64,000 nucleotides of DNA from Petrolisthes cinctipes (Eukaryota; Arthropoda; Malacostraca; Decapoda; Porcellanidae). The stretch covers positions 62,001-126,000 of the forward strand of contig JAWQEG010000477.1 of NCBI GenBank assembly GCA_033782935.1. The letters run 5' to 3'. Both the position numbers and the translations under genes were made by a program. This document shows, piece by piece, positions 37,480 to 49,759 of this stretch (position 1 is its first letter; the number at the start of each line of letters is the position of its first letter). Below the pieces are notes generated by a model. The model was not told the origin of the DNA. It worked only from the letters and a program-made list of their open reading frames with translations, and did not search any database.

Positions 37480-40400
37480 TGCTCAAAATCGATATTTTAG
37501 GTGCCCAAAAGTCGATATGTGCATGCATCTTCTGTACTCGTTTATATCTCTAATTCAAGCTCAAAACACCCGAAAATTCGATATTTTGGGGTCCCAGAAG
37601 CGATCTGTACATGCCTACTCAGTGCTAGAATATTTTCAAAATATAGGCTAAAAACATGCTAAAAATCTATATTTGAGGTGCCAAAAAGTCGATATCTCAA
37701 ATTCAGTCCCAAAACACCCGAAACTTCGATATTTACGGGTCCCAGAAGCGATCTGTACATGCCTACTCCGTGTTAGAGTATTTTCAAAATTCAGGCCCAA
37801 AACATGCTCAAAATCGATATTATAGATGCCCAAAGTCAATATGTGCATGTATCTTCTGTACCCGTTTATATCTCAAATTCAGGCTCAAAACACCCGAAAA
37901 TGTAATATTTTGGGGTCCCAGAAGCAATCTGTACATTCCTACTCAGTGGTAGAATATTTTCAAAATATAGGCTAAAAACATGCTAAAAATCGATCTTTTA
38001 GGTGCCAAAAAATCGATATATCAAATTGCGGCCCAAAACACCCGAAAATTCGATATTTAGGGGTCCCAGAAGCGATCTCTACATGCCTACTCAGTGCTAG
38101 AATGTTTTCAAAATATAGGCTCAAAACATGCTCAAAATCGATATTTTAGGTGCCCAATAGTCGATATGTGCATGCATCTTCTGTACTCGTTTATATCTCA
38201 AATTCAAGCTCAAAACACCCGAAAATTCGATATTTTGAGGTCCCAGAAGCGATCTGTACATGCCTACTCAGTGCTAGAATATTTTCAAATTATAGGCTCA
38301 AAACATGTTAAAAATCGATATTTTAGGTGCGTAAAGGCGATATCTCAATTTCAGGCCCAAAACACCCAAAAATTCGATATTTTGGGGTCCCAGAAGCGAT
38401 CTGTACATGACAACTCAGTGCTAGAATGTTTTCAAAATATAGGCTCAAAACATGCTCAAAATCGATATTTTAGGTGCCCAAAAGTTGATATGTGCATGCA
38501 TCTTCTGTACTCGTTTATATCTCAAATTCAAGCTCAAAACACCCGAAAATTCGATGTTTTGGGGTCCCAGTAGCGATCTGTACATGCCTACTCAGTGCTA
38601 GAATATTTTCAAAATATAGGCTAAAAACATGCTAAAAATCAATATTTTAGGTGCCAAAAAGTCGATATCTCAAATTCAGTCCCAAAACACCCGAAACTTC
38701 GATATTTAAGGGTCCCAGAAGCGATCTGTATATGCCTACTCCGTGTTAGAGTATTTTCAAATTTCAGGCCCAAAACATGCTGAAAATCGATATTTTTGGT
38801 TCCCAAAGTCAATATGTATATGCATCTTCTATACTCGTTTATATCTCAAATTCAGGCTGAAAACACCCGAAAATTCGATATTTTGTGGCCCCAGAAGCGA
38901 TCTGTACATGCCTACTCAGAGCTAGAATGTTTTTAAAATATAGGCTCAAAACATGCTCAAAATCGATATTTTAGGTGCCCAAAAGTCGATATGTGCATGC
39001 ATCTTCTGTACCCGTTTATATCTCAAATTCAGGCTCAAAACACCCGAAAATTCAATATTTTGGGGTCCCAGAAGCAATCTGTACATGCCTACTCAGTGCT
39101 AGAATATTTTCAAAATATTGGCTAAAAACATGCTAAAAATCGATCTTTTAGGTGCCAAAAAGTCGATATCTCAAATTCAGTCCCAAACCACCCGAAAATT
39201 CTATATTTAGGGGTCCCAGAAGCGATCTGTACATGCCTACTCCGTGTTAGAGTATTTTCAAAATACAGGCCAAAAACATACTGAAAATCGATCTTTTAGG
39301 TGCCCAAAAGTCGATATGTGCATGCATCTTCTGTACCCGTTTATATCTCAAATTCTGGCCCTAAACACCCGAAAATTCGATATTTTGGGGTCCCAGAAGC
39401 GAACTGTACATGCCTACTTCGTGTTAGAGAATTTTCAAAATTCAGCCCCAAAACATGCTGAAAATCGATATTATAAATGCCCAAAGTCAATATGTGCATG
39501 TATCTTCTGTACCCGATTATATCTCAAATTCAGGCTCAAAACACCCGAAAATTCTATATTTAGGGGTCCCAGAAGAGATCTGTACATGCCTACACCGTGT
39601 TAGAGTATTTTCAAAATACAGGTCAAAAACATACTGAAAATCGATCTTTTAGGTGCCCAAAAGTCGATATGTGCATGCATCTTCTGTACCCGTTTATATC
39701 TCAAATTCTGGCCCTAAACACCCGAAAATTCGATATTTTGGGGTCCCAGAAGCGATCTGTACATGCCTACTTCGTGTTAGAGAATTTTCAAAATTCAGCC
39801 CAAAATATGCTAAAAATCGATATTATTGGTGCGCAAAGTTAATATGTGTATGCATCTTCTATACTCGTTTATATCTCAAATTCAGGCTCAAAACACCCGA
39901 AAATTCGATATTTTGGGGTCCCAGAAGCGATCTGTACATGCCTACTCAGTGCTAGAATGTTTTCAAAATATAGGCTCAAAACATGCTCAAAATTGATATT
40001 TTAGGTGCCCAAAAGTCGATATGTGCATGCATCTTCGGTATTCGTTTATATCTCAAATTCAGGCTCAAAACACCCGAAAATTCGATATTATGGGGTCCCA
40101 GAAGCGATCTGTACATGCCTACTCCGTGTTAGAGTATTTTCAAAATACAGGCCCAAAACATGCTCAAAATCGATGTTTTAGGTGCCAAAAAGTCGATATG
40201 TGCATGCATCTTCAGTACCCGTTTATATCTCAAATTCAGGCTCAAAACACCCGAAAATTCGATATTTTGGGGTCCCAGAAGCGATCTGTACATGCCTACT
40301 CCGTGTTAGAGTATTTTCAAAATACATGCCCAAAACATGCTGAAAATCGATATTATAAATGCCCAAAGTCAATATGTGCATGTATCTTCTGTACCCGTTT

Positions 40401-40661
40401 ATATCTCAAATTCAGGCTCAAAACACCCGAAAATTCAATATTTTGGGGTCCCAGAAGCAATCTGTACATGCTTACTCAGTGCTAGGATATTTTCAAAATG
40501 TAGGCTAAAAACATGCTAAAAATCGATATTTTAGGTGCCAAAAGGTCGATATCTCAAATTAAGGCCCAAAACACCCAAAAATTCGATATTTAGGAGTCCC
40601 AGAAGCGATCTCTACATGCCTACTCAGTGCTAGAATGTTTTCAAATAATAGGCTCAAAACA
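37480..40661 (+). repeat. 3,182-bp nested duplication, unit A
   Basis: This unit lies inside copy 2 of the 6,692-bp duplication. With unit B it shares four derived changes absent from copy 1: CCCGATTATATCTC (near 39512), CCTACACCGTG (near 39590), loss of one C in CAGCCCAAAATATGC, and AAAATTGATATTTTAGG (near 39990). The A/B junction lies within about 40,648-40,680, in identical sequence of two different monomers (AATAATAGG on the left, then the AGGTGCCC continuation and ATCTCTAATTCAAGC). Confidence 0.86.
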
Positions 40662-43600
40662 TGCTCAAAATCGATATTTTAGGTGCCCAAAAGTCGATAT
40701 GTGCATGCATCTTCTGTACTCGTTTATATCTCTAATTCAAGCTCAAAACACCCGAAAATTCGATATTTTGGGGTCCCAGAAGCGATCTGTACATGCCTAC
40801 TCAGTGCTAGAATATTTTCAAAATATAGGCTAAAAACATGCTAAAAATCTATATTTGAGGTGCCAAAAAGTCGATATCTCAAATTCAGTCCCAAAACACC
40901 CGAAACTTCGATATTTACGGGTCCCAGAAGCGATCTGTACATGCCTACTCCGTGTTAGAGTATTTTCAAAATTCAGGCCCAAAACATGCTCAAAATCGAT
41001 ATTATAGATGCCCAAAGTCAATATGTGCATGTATCTTCTGTACCCGTTTATATCTCAAATTCAGGCTCAAAACACCCGAAAATGTAATATTTTGGGGTCC
41101 CAGAAGCAATCTGTACATTCCTACTCAGTGGTAGAATATTTTCAAAATATAGGCTAAAAACATGCTAAAAATCGATCTTTTAGGTGCCAAAAAATCGATA
41201 TATCAAATTGCGGCCCAAAACACCCGAAAATTCGATATTTAGGGGTCCCAGAAGCGATCTCTACATGCCTACTCAGTGCTAGAATGTTTTCAAAATATAG
41301 GCTCAAAACATGCTCAAAATCGATATTTTAGGTGCCCAATAGTCGATATGTGCATGCATCTTCTGTACTCGTTTATATCTCAAATTCAAGCTCAAAACAC
41401 CCGAAAATTCGATATTTTGAGGTCCCAGAAGCGATCTGTACATGCCTACTCAGTGCTAGAATATTTTCAAATTATAGGCTCAAAACATGTTAAAAATCGA
41501 TATTTTAGGTGCGTAAAGGCGATATCTCAATTTCAGGCCCAAAACACCCAAAAATTCGATATTTTGGGGTCCCAGAAGCGATCTGTACATGACAACTCAG
41601 TGCTAGAATGTTTTCAAAATATAGGCTCAAAACATGCTCAAAATCGATATTTTAGGTGCCCAAAAGTTGATATGTGCATGCATCTTCTGTACTCGTTTAT
41701 ATCTCAAATTCAAGCTCAAAACACCCGAAAATTCGATGTTTTGGGGTCCCAGTAGCGATCTGTACATGCCTACTCAGTGCTAGAATATTTTCAAAATATA
41801 GGCTAAAAACATGCTAAAAATCAATATTTTAGGTGCCAAAAAGTCGATATCTCAAATTCAGTCCCAAAACACCCGAAACTTCGATATTTAAGGGTCCCAG
41901 AAGCGATCTGTATATGCCTACTCCGTGTTAGAGTATTTTCAAATTTCAGGCCCAAAACATGCTGAAAATCGATATTTTTGGTTCCCAAAGTCAATATGTA
42001 TATGCATCTTCTATACTCGTTTATATCTCAAATTCAGGCTGAAAACACCCGAAAATTCGATATTTTGTGGCCCCAGAAGCGATCTGTACATGCCTACTCA
42101 GAGCTAGAATGTTTTTAAAATATAGGCTCAAAACATGCTCAAAATCGATATTTTAGGTGCCCAAAAGTCGATATGTGCATGCATCTTCTGTACCCGTTTA
42201 TATCTCAAATTCAGGCTCAAAACACCCGAAAATTCAATATTTTGGGGTCCCAGAAGCAATCTGTACATGCCTACTCAGTGCTAGAATATTTTCAAAATAT
42301 TGGCTAAAAACATGCTAAAAATCGATCTTTTAGGTGCCAAAAAGTCGATATCTCAAATTCAGTCCCAAACCACCCGAAAATTCTATATTTAGGGGTCCCA
42401 GAAGCGATCTGTACATGCCTACTCCGTGTTAGAGTATTTTCAAAATACAGGCCAAAAACATACTGAAAATCGATCTTTTAGGTGCCCAAAAGTCGATATG
42501 TGCATGCATCTTCTGTACCCGTTTATATCTCAAATTCTGGCCCTAAACACCCGAAAATTCGATATTTTGGGGTCCCAGAAGCGAACTGTACATGCCTACT
42601 TCGTGTTAGAGAATTTTCAAAATTCAGCCCCAAAACATGCTGAAAATCGATATTATAAATGCCCAAAGTCAATATGTGCATGTATCTTCTGTACCCGATT
42701 ATATCTCAAATTCAGGCTCAAAACACCCGAAAATTCTATATTTAGGGGTCCCAGAAGAGATCTGTACATGCCTACACCGTGTTAGAGTATTTTCAAAATA
42801 CAGGTCAAAAACATACTGAAAATCGATCTTTTAGGTGCCCAAAAGTCGATATGTGCATGCATCTTCTGTACCCGTTTATATCTCAAATTCTGGCCCTAAA
42901 CACCCGAAAATTCGATATTTTGGGGTCCCAGAAGCGATCTGTACATGCCTACTTCGTGTTAGAGAATTTTCAAAATTCAGCCCAAAATATGCTAAAAATC
43001 GATATTATTGGTGCGCAAAGTTAATATGTGTATGCATCTTCTATACTCGTTTATATCTCAAATTCAGGCTCAAAACACCCGAAAATTCGATATTTTGGGG
43101 TCCCAGAAGCGATCTGTACATGCCTACTCAGTGCTAGAATGTTTTCAAAATATAGGCTCAAAACATGCTCAAAATTGATATTTTAGGTGCCCAAAAGTCG
43201 ATATGTGCATGCATCTTCGGTATTCGTTTATATCTCAAATTCAGGCTCAAAACACCCGAAAATTCGATATTATGGGGTCCCAGAAGCGATCTGTACATGC
43301 CTACTCCGTGTTAGAGTATTTTCAAAATACAGGCCCAAAACATGCTCAAAATCGATGTTTTAGGTGCCAAAAAGTCGATATGTGCATGCATCTTCAGTAC
43401 CCGTTTATATCTCAAATTCAGGCTCAAAACACCCGAAAATTCGATATTTTGGGGTCCCAGAAGCGATCTGTACATGCCTACTCCGTGTTAGAGTATTTTC
43501 AAAATACATGCCCAAAACATGCTGAAAATCGATATTATAAATGCCCAAAGTCAATATGTGCATGTATCTTCTGTACCCGTTTATATCTCAAATTCAGGCT

Positions 43601-43843
43601 CAAAACACCCGAAAATTCAATATTTTGGGGTCCCAGAAGCAATCTGTACATGCTTACTCAGTGCTAGGATATTTTCAAAATGTAGGCTAAAAACATGCTA
43701 AAAATCGATATTTTAGGTGCCAAAAGGTCGATATCTCAAATTAAGGCCCAAAACACCCAAAAATTCGATATTTAGGAGTCCCAGAAGCGATCTCTACATG
43801 CCTACTCAGTGCTAGAATGTTTTCAAATAATAGGCTCAAAACA
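40662..43843 (+). repeat. 3,182-bp nested duplication, unit B
   Basis: I found almost no differences from unit A by eye, making this one of the youngest large events in the window. At its end it rejoins the copy 1 sequence (AATAATAGG followed by GATATTTTTGGTTCCC), as expected for an in-register unequal exchange that duplicated unit A inside copy 2. Confidence 0.86.
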
Positions 43844-46009
43844 TGCTCAAAATCGATATTTTTGGTTCCCAAAAGTCGATATGTGCATGCATCATCTGTA
43901 CTCGTTTATATCTCAAATTCAAGCTCAAAACACCCGAAAATTCGATATTTAGGGGTCCCAGAAGCGATCTCTACATGCCTACTCAGTGCTAGAATGTTTT
44001 CAAAATATTGGCTCAAAACATGCTCAAAATCGATATTTTAGGTGCCCAAAAGTCGATATGTGCATGCATCTTCTGTACACGTTTATATCTCAAATTCAGG
44101 CTCAAAATACCCGAAAATTCGATATTTTGGGGTCCCAGAAGCGATCTGTACATGCCTACTCCGTGTTAAAGTATTTTCAAAATACAGGCCCAAAACATGC
44201 TGAAAATCGATATTTTAGATGCCCAAAGTCAATATGTGCATGTATCTTCTGTACCCATTTATATCTCAAATTCAGGCTCAAAACACCCGAAAATTCAATA
44301 TTTTGGGGTCCCAGAAGCAATCTGTACATGCCTATTTAATGTTAGAGTATTTTCAAAATACAGGCCAAAAACATACTGAAAATAGATATTTTAGGTGCCC
44401 AAAAGTCGATATGTGCATGAATCTTCTGTACCCGTTTATATCTCAAATTCTGGCATTAAACACCCGAAAATTCGATATTTTGGGGTCCCAGAAGCGATCT
44501 GTACATGCCTACTCAGTTCTAGAATGTTTTCAAAATATTGGCTCAAAACATGCTCAAAATCGATATATTAGGTGCCCAAAAGTCGATATGTGCATGCATC
44601 TTCTGTACTCGTTTATATCTCAAATTCAGGCTCAAAACACCCGAAAATTCGATATTTTGGGGTCCCAGAAGCTATCTGTACATGCCTTCTCAGTGCTAGA
44701 ATATTTTCAAAATATAGGCTAAAAACATTCTAAAAATCGATCTTTTAGGTGCCAAAAAGTCGATATCTCAAATTCAGTCCCAAAACACCCGAAAATTCGA
44801 TATTTTGGGGTCCCAGAAGCGATCTGTACATGCCTACTCCGTGTTAGAGTATTTTCAAAATACAGGCCAAAAACATACTGAAAATCGATCTTTTAGGTGA
44901 CCAAAAGTCGAAATGTGCATGCATCTTCAGTACCCGTTTATATCTCAAATTCAGGCTCAAAACACCCGAAAATTCAATATTTTGGGGTCCCAGAAGCAAT
45001 CTGTACATGCCTACTCAGTGTTAGAGTATTTTCAAAATACATGCCCAAAACATGCTGAAAATCGATATTTTAGATGCCCAAAGTCAATATGTGCATGTAT
45101 CTTCTGTACCCGTTTATATCTCAAATTCAGGCTCAAAACACCCGAAAATTCAATATTTTGGGGTCCCAGAAGCAAACTGTAGATGCCTACTCAGTGCTAG
45201 AATATTTTCAAAATATAGGCTAAAAACATGCCAAAAATCGATCTTTTAGGTGCCAAAAAGTCGATATCTCAAATTCAGTCCCAAAACACCCGAAAATTCG
45301 ATATTTAGGGGTCCCAGAAGGGATCTGTACATGCCTACTCCGTGTTAAAGTATTTTCAAAATACAGGCCAAAAACATACTGAAAATCGATCTTTTAGGTG
45401 CCGAAAAGTCGATATGTGCATGCATCTTCTGTACCCGTTTATATCTCAAATTCTGGCACTAAACACCCGAAAATTCGATATTTTTGGGTCCCAGAAGCGA
45501 TCTGTACATGCCTACTCAGTGCTAGAATGTTTTCAAAATATAGGCTAAAAACATGCTAAAAATCAATATTTTAGGTGCCAAAAAGTCGATATCTCAAATT
45601 CAGTCCCAAAACACCCAAAACTTCGATATTTAGGGGTCCCAGAAGCGATCTGTATATGCCTACTCCGTGTTAGAGTATTTTCAAATTTCAGATCCAAAAC
45701 ATGATGAAAATCGATATTTTTGGTTCCCAAAGTCAATATGTGTATGCATCTTCTATACTCGTTTATATCTCAAATTCAGGCTCAAAACACCCGAAAATTC
45801 GATATTTTGTGGTCCCAGAAGCGATCTGTACATGCCTACTCAGTGCTAGAATGTTTTCAAAATATAGGGTCAAAACATGCTCAAAATCGATATTTTAGGT
45901 GCCCAAATGTCGATATGTGCCTGCATCTTCTGTACTCGTTTATATCTCAAATTCAGGCTCAAAACAACCGAAAATTCGATATTATGGGGTCCCAGAAGCG
46001 ATCTGTACA

Positions 46010-49000
46010 TGCCTACTCCGTGTTAGAGTATTTTCAAAATACAGGCCCAAAACATTCTCAAAATCGATGTTTTCGGTGCCAAAAAGTCGATATGTGCATG
46101 CATCTTCTGTACCCGTTTATATCTCAAATTCAGGCTCAAAACACCCGAAAATTCAGTATTTTGGGGTCCCAGAAGGAAACTGTACATGCCTATTCAGTGC
46201 TAGAATATTTTCAAAATATAGGCTAAAAACATGCTAAAAATCGATCTCTTAGGTGCCAAAAAGTCGATATCTCAAATTCAGTCCCAAAACACCCGAAAAT
46301 TCGATATTTAGGGGTCCCAAAAGGGATCTGTACATGCCTACTCCGTGTTAAAGTATTTTCAAAATACAGGCCAAAAACATACTGAAAATCGATCTTTTAG
46401 GTGCCGAAGAGTCGATATGTGCATGCATCGTCTGTACCCGTTTATATCTCAAATTCTGGCACTAAACACCCGAAAATTCGATATTTTTGGGTCCCAGAAG
46501 CGATCTGTACATGCCTACTCAGTGCTAGAATGTTTTCAAAATATAGGCTCAAAACATGCTCAAAATCGATATTTTAGGTGCCGAAAAGTCGGTATGTGCA
46601 TGTATCTTCTGTACTCGTTTATATCTCAAATTCAAGCTCAAAACACACGAAAATTCGATATTTTGGGGTCCCAGAAGCGATCTGTACATGCCTACTCAGT
46701 GCTAGAATATTTTCAAAATATAGGCTAAAAACATGCTAAAAATCAATATTTTAGGTGCCAAAAAGTCGATATCTCAAATTCAGTCGTAAAAAACACCCGA
46801 AACTTCGATATTTAGGGGTCCCAGAAGCGATCTGTATATGCCTACTTTGTGTTAGAGTATTTTCAAATTTCAGGCCCAAAACATGCTGAAAATCGATATT
46901 TTTGGTTTCCAAAGTCAATATGTGTATGCATCTTCTATATTCGTTTATATCTCAAATTCAGGCTCAAAACACCCGAAAATTCGATATTTTGTGGTCCCAG
47001 AAGCGATCTGTACATGCCTACTCAGTGCTAGAATGTTTTTAAAATATAGGCTCAAAACATGCTCAAAATCGATATTTTATTTGCCCAAAAGTCGATATGT
47101 GCATGCTTCTTCTGTACCCGTTTATATCTCAAATTCTGGAAAAAACACCCGAAAATTCGATATTTTGGGGTCCCAGAAGCGATCTGTACATGCCTACTTC
47201 GTGTTAGCGAATTTTCAAAATTCAGGCCCAAAACATGCTAAAAATCGATATTTTTGGTGCCCAAAGTTAATATGTGTATGCATCTTCTATACTCGTTTAT
47301 ATCTCAAATTCAGGCTCAAAACCCCCGAAAATTCGATATTTTGGGGTCCCAGAAGCGATCTGTACATGCCTACTCAGTGCTAGAATGTTTTCAAAATATA
47401 GGCTCAAAACATGTTCAAAATCGATATTTTAGGTGCCCAAATGTCGATATGTGCATGCATCTTCTGTACTCGTTTATATCTCAAATTCAGGCTCAAAACA
47501 CCCGAAAATTCGATATTATGGGGTCCCAGAAGCGATCTGTACATGCCTACTCCGTGTTAGAGTATTTTCAAAATACAGGCCCAAAACATGCTCAAAATCG
47601 ATGTTTTAGGTGCCAAAAAGTCGATATGTGCATGCATCTTCTGTACCCGTTTATATCTCAAATTCAGGCTCAAAACACCCGAAAATTCAGTATTTTGGGG
47701 TCCCAGAAGCAAACTGTACATGCCTACTCAGTGCTAGAATATTTTCAAAATATAGGCTAAAAACATGCTAAAAATCAATATTTTAGTTGCCAAAAAGTCG
47801 ATATCTCAAATTCAGTCCCAAAACACCCGAAACTTCTATATTTAGGGGTCCCAGAAGCGATCTGTATATGCCTACTTTGTGTTAGAGTATTTTAAAATTT
47901 CAGGCCCAAAACATGCTGAAAATCGATATTTTTGGTTCCCAAAGTCAATATGTGTATGCATCTTCTATATTCGTTTATATCTCAAATTCAGGCTCAAAAC
48001 ACCCGAAAATTCGATATTTTGTGGTCCCAGAAGCGATCTGTACATGCCTACTCAGTGCTAGAATGTTTTTAAAATATAGGCTCAAAACATGCTCAAAATC
48101 GATATTTTAGGTGCCCAAAAGTCGATATGTGCATGCTTGCTTCTTCTGTACCCGTTTATATCTCAAATTCGTGCTCAAAACACCCGAGAATTCAATATTT
48201 TGGGGTCCCAGAAGCAATCTGTACATGCCTACTCAGTGCTAGAATATTTTCAAAATATTGGCTAAAAACATGCTAAAAATCGATCTTTTAGGTGCCAAAA
48301 AGTCGATATCTCAAATTCAGACCCAAACCACCCGAAAATTCTATATTTAGGGGTCCCAGAAGCGATCTGTACATGCCTACTCCGTGTTAGAGTATTTTCA
48401 AAATACAGGCCAAAAACATACTGAAAATCGATCTTTTAGGTGCCTAAAATTCGATATGTGCATGCATCTTCAGTACCCGTTTATATCTCAAATTCAGGAT
48501 CAAAACACCCGAAAATTCAATATTTTGGGGTCCCATAGGCAATCTGTACATGCCTACTCAGTGTTAAAGTTTTTTTCAAAATAAAGGCCCAAAACATGCT
48601 GAAAATCGATATTTTAGATGCCCAAAGTCAATATGTGCATGTATCTTCTGTACCCGTTTATATCTCAAATTCAGGCTCAAAACACCCGAAAATTCAATAT
48701 TTTGGGGTCCCAGAAGCAAACTGTACATGCCTACTCAGTGCTAGAATATTTTCAAAATATAGGCTAAAAACATGCTAAAAATCGATCTTTTAGGTGCCAA
48801 AAAGTCGATATGTGCATGCATCTTCTGTACCCGTTTATATCTCAAATTCAGGCTCAAAACACCCGAAAATTCAATATTTTGGGGTCCCAGAAGCAAACTG
48901 TACATGCCTACTCAGTGCTAGAATATTTTCAAAATATAGGCTAAAAACATGCTAAAAATCAATATTTTAGGTGCCAAAAAGTCGATATCTCAAATTCAGT

Positions 49001-49759
49001 CCCAAAACACCCGAAACTTCTATATTTAGGGGTCCCAGAAGCGATCTGTATATGCCTACTTTGTGTTAGAGTATTTTAAAATTTCAGGCCCAAAACATGC
49101 TGAAAATCGATATTTTTGGTTCCCAAAGTCAATATGTGTATGCATCTTCTATATTCGTTTATATCTCAAATTCAGGCTCAAAACACCCGAAAATTCAATA
49201 TTTTGGGGTCCCAGAAGCAAACTGTACATGCCTACTCAGTGCTAGAATATTTTCAAAATATAGGCTAAAAACATGCTAAAAATCAATATTTTAGGTGCCA
49301 AAAAGTCGATATCTCAAATTCAGTCCCAAAACACCCGAAACTTCTATATTTAGGGGTCCCAGAAGCGATCTGTATATGCCTACTTTGTGTTAGAGTATTT
49401 TAAAATTTCAGGCCCAAAACATGCTGAAAATCGATATTTTTGGTTCCCAAAGTCAATATGTGTATGCATCTTCTATATTCGTTTATATCTCAAATTCAGG
49501 CTCAAAACACCCGAAAATTCGATATTTTGTGGTCCCAGAAGCGATCTGTACATGCCTACTCAGTGCTAGAATGTTTTTAAAATATAGGCTCAAAACATGC
49601 TCAAAATCGATATTTTAGGTGCCCAAAAGTCGATATGTGCATGCTTGCTTCTTCTGTACCCGTTTATATCTCAAATTCGGGCTCAAAACACCCGAGAATT
49701 CAATATTTTGGGGTCCCAGAAGCAATCTGTACATGCCTACTCAGTGCTAGAATATTTTC
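46010..49759 (+). repeat. Region 5a: first copy of the 5,515-bp family with 1,508/324-bp repeats
   Basis: Sequence from about 45.74 kb recurs from about 51.25 kb at offset 5,513-5,515, sharing CCAAATGTCGATATGTGCC, CATTCTCAAAATCG, TCAGTATTTTGGGG, GAAGGAAACTG and GTGCCGAAGAGTCG. Within it, the block beginning near 47879 recurs at 49063 (offset 1,184) and at 49387 (a further 324; total 1,508). It carries GATATTTTTGGTTCCC and TTCTATATTCGTTTATATC. Substitutions between the 5,515-bp copies are noticeably more frequent than in the 3,182-bp or 826-bp pairs, so this is an older event. Confidence 0.78.
48713..48889 (+). repeat. Hybrid monomer at a duplication breakpoint
   Basis: The head is S type (GGCTAAAAACATGCTAAAAA, then GATCTTTTAGG). 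After GTGCCAAAAAGTCGATAT it continues with the L segment (GTGCATGCATCTTCTG) and an L tail. The total is 177 bp. The corresponding monomer 1,508 bases later (from 50221) is an ordinary S. The switch falls exactly in the 18-base stretch common to S and some L copies, so this monomer marks the crossover that produced the 1,184-bp offset copy. Confidence 0.78.

Larger units (their letters stand above)
36137..46009 (+). repeat. 6,692-bp duplication, copy 2, expanded to about 9,873 bp
   Basis: Copy 2 follows copy 1 at offset 6,692. After a one-base loss in CAGCCCAAAATATGC (near 39797) the offset is 6,691. From about 43.85 kb it continues at 9,873, because a 3,182-bp internal tandem duplication has been added. 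The match ends at about 46,018, where CTACTCCGTG stands opposite CTACTCAGTG of copy 1. Confidence 0.87.
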
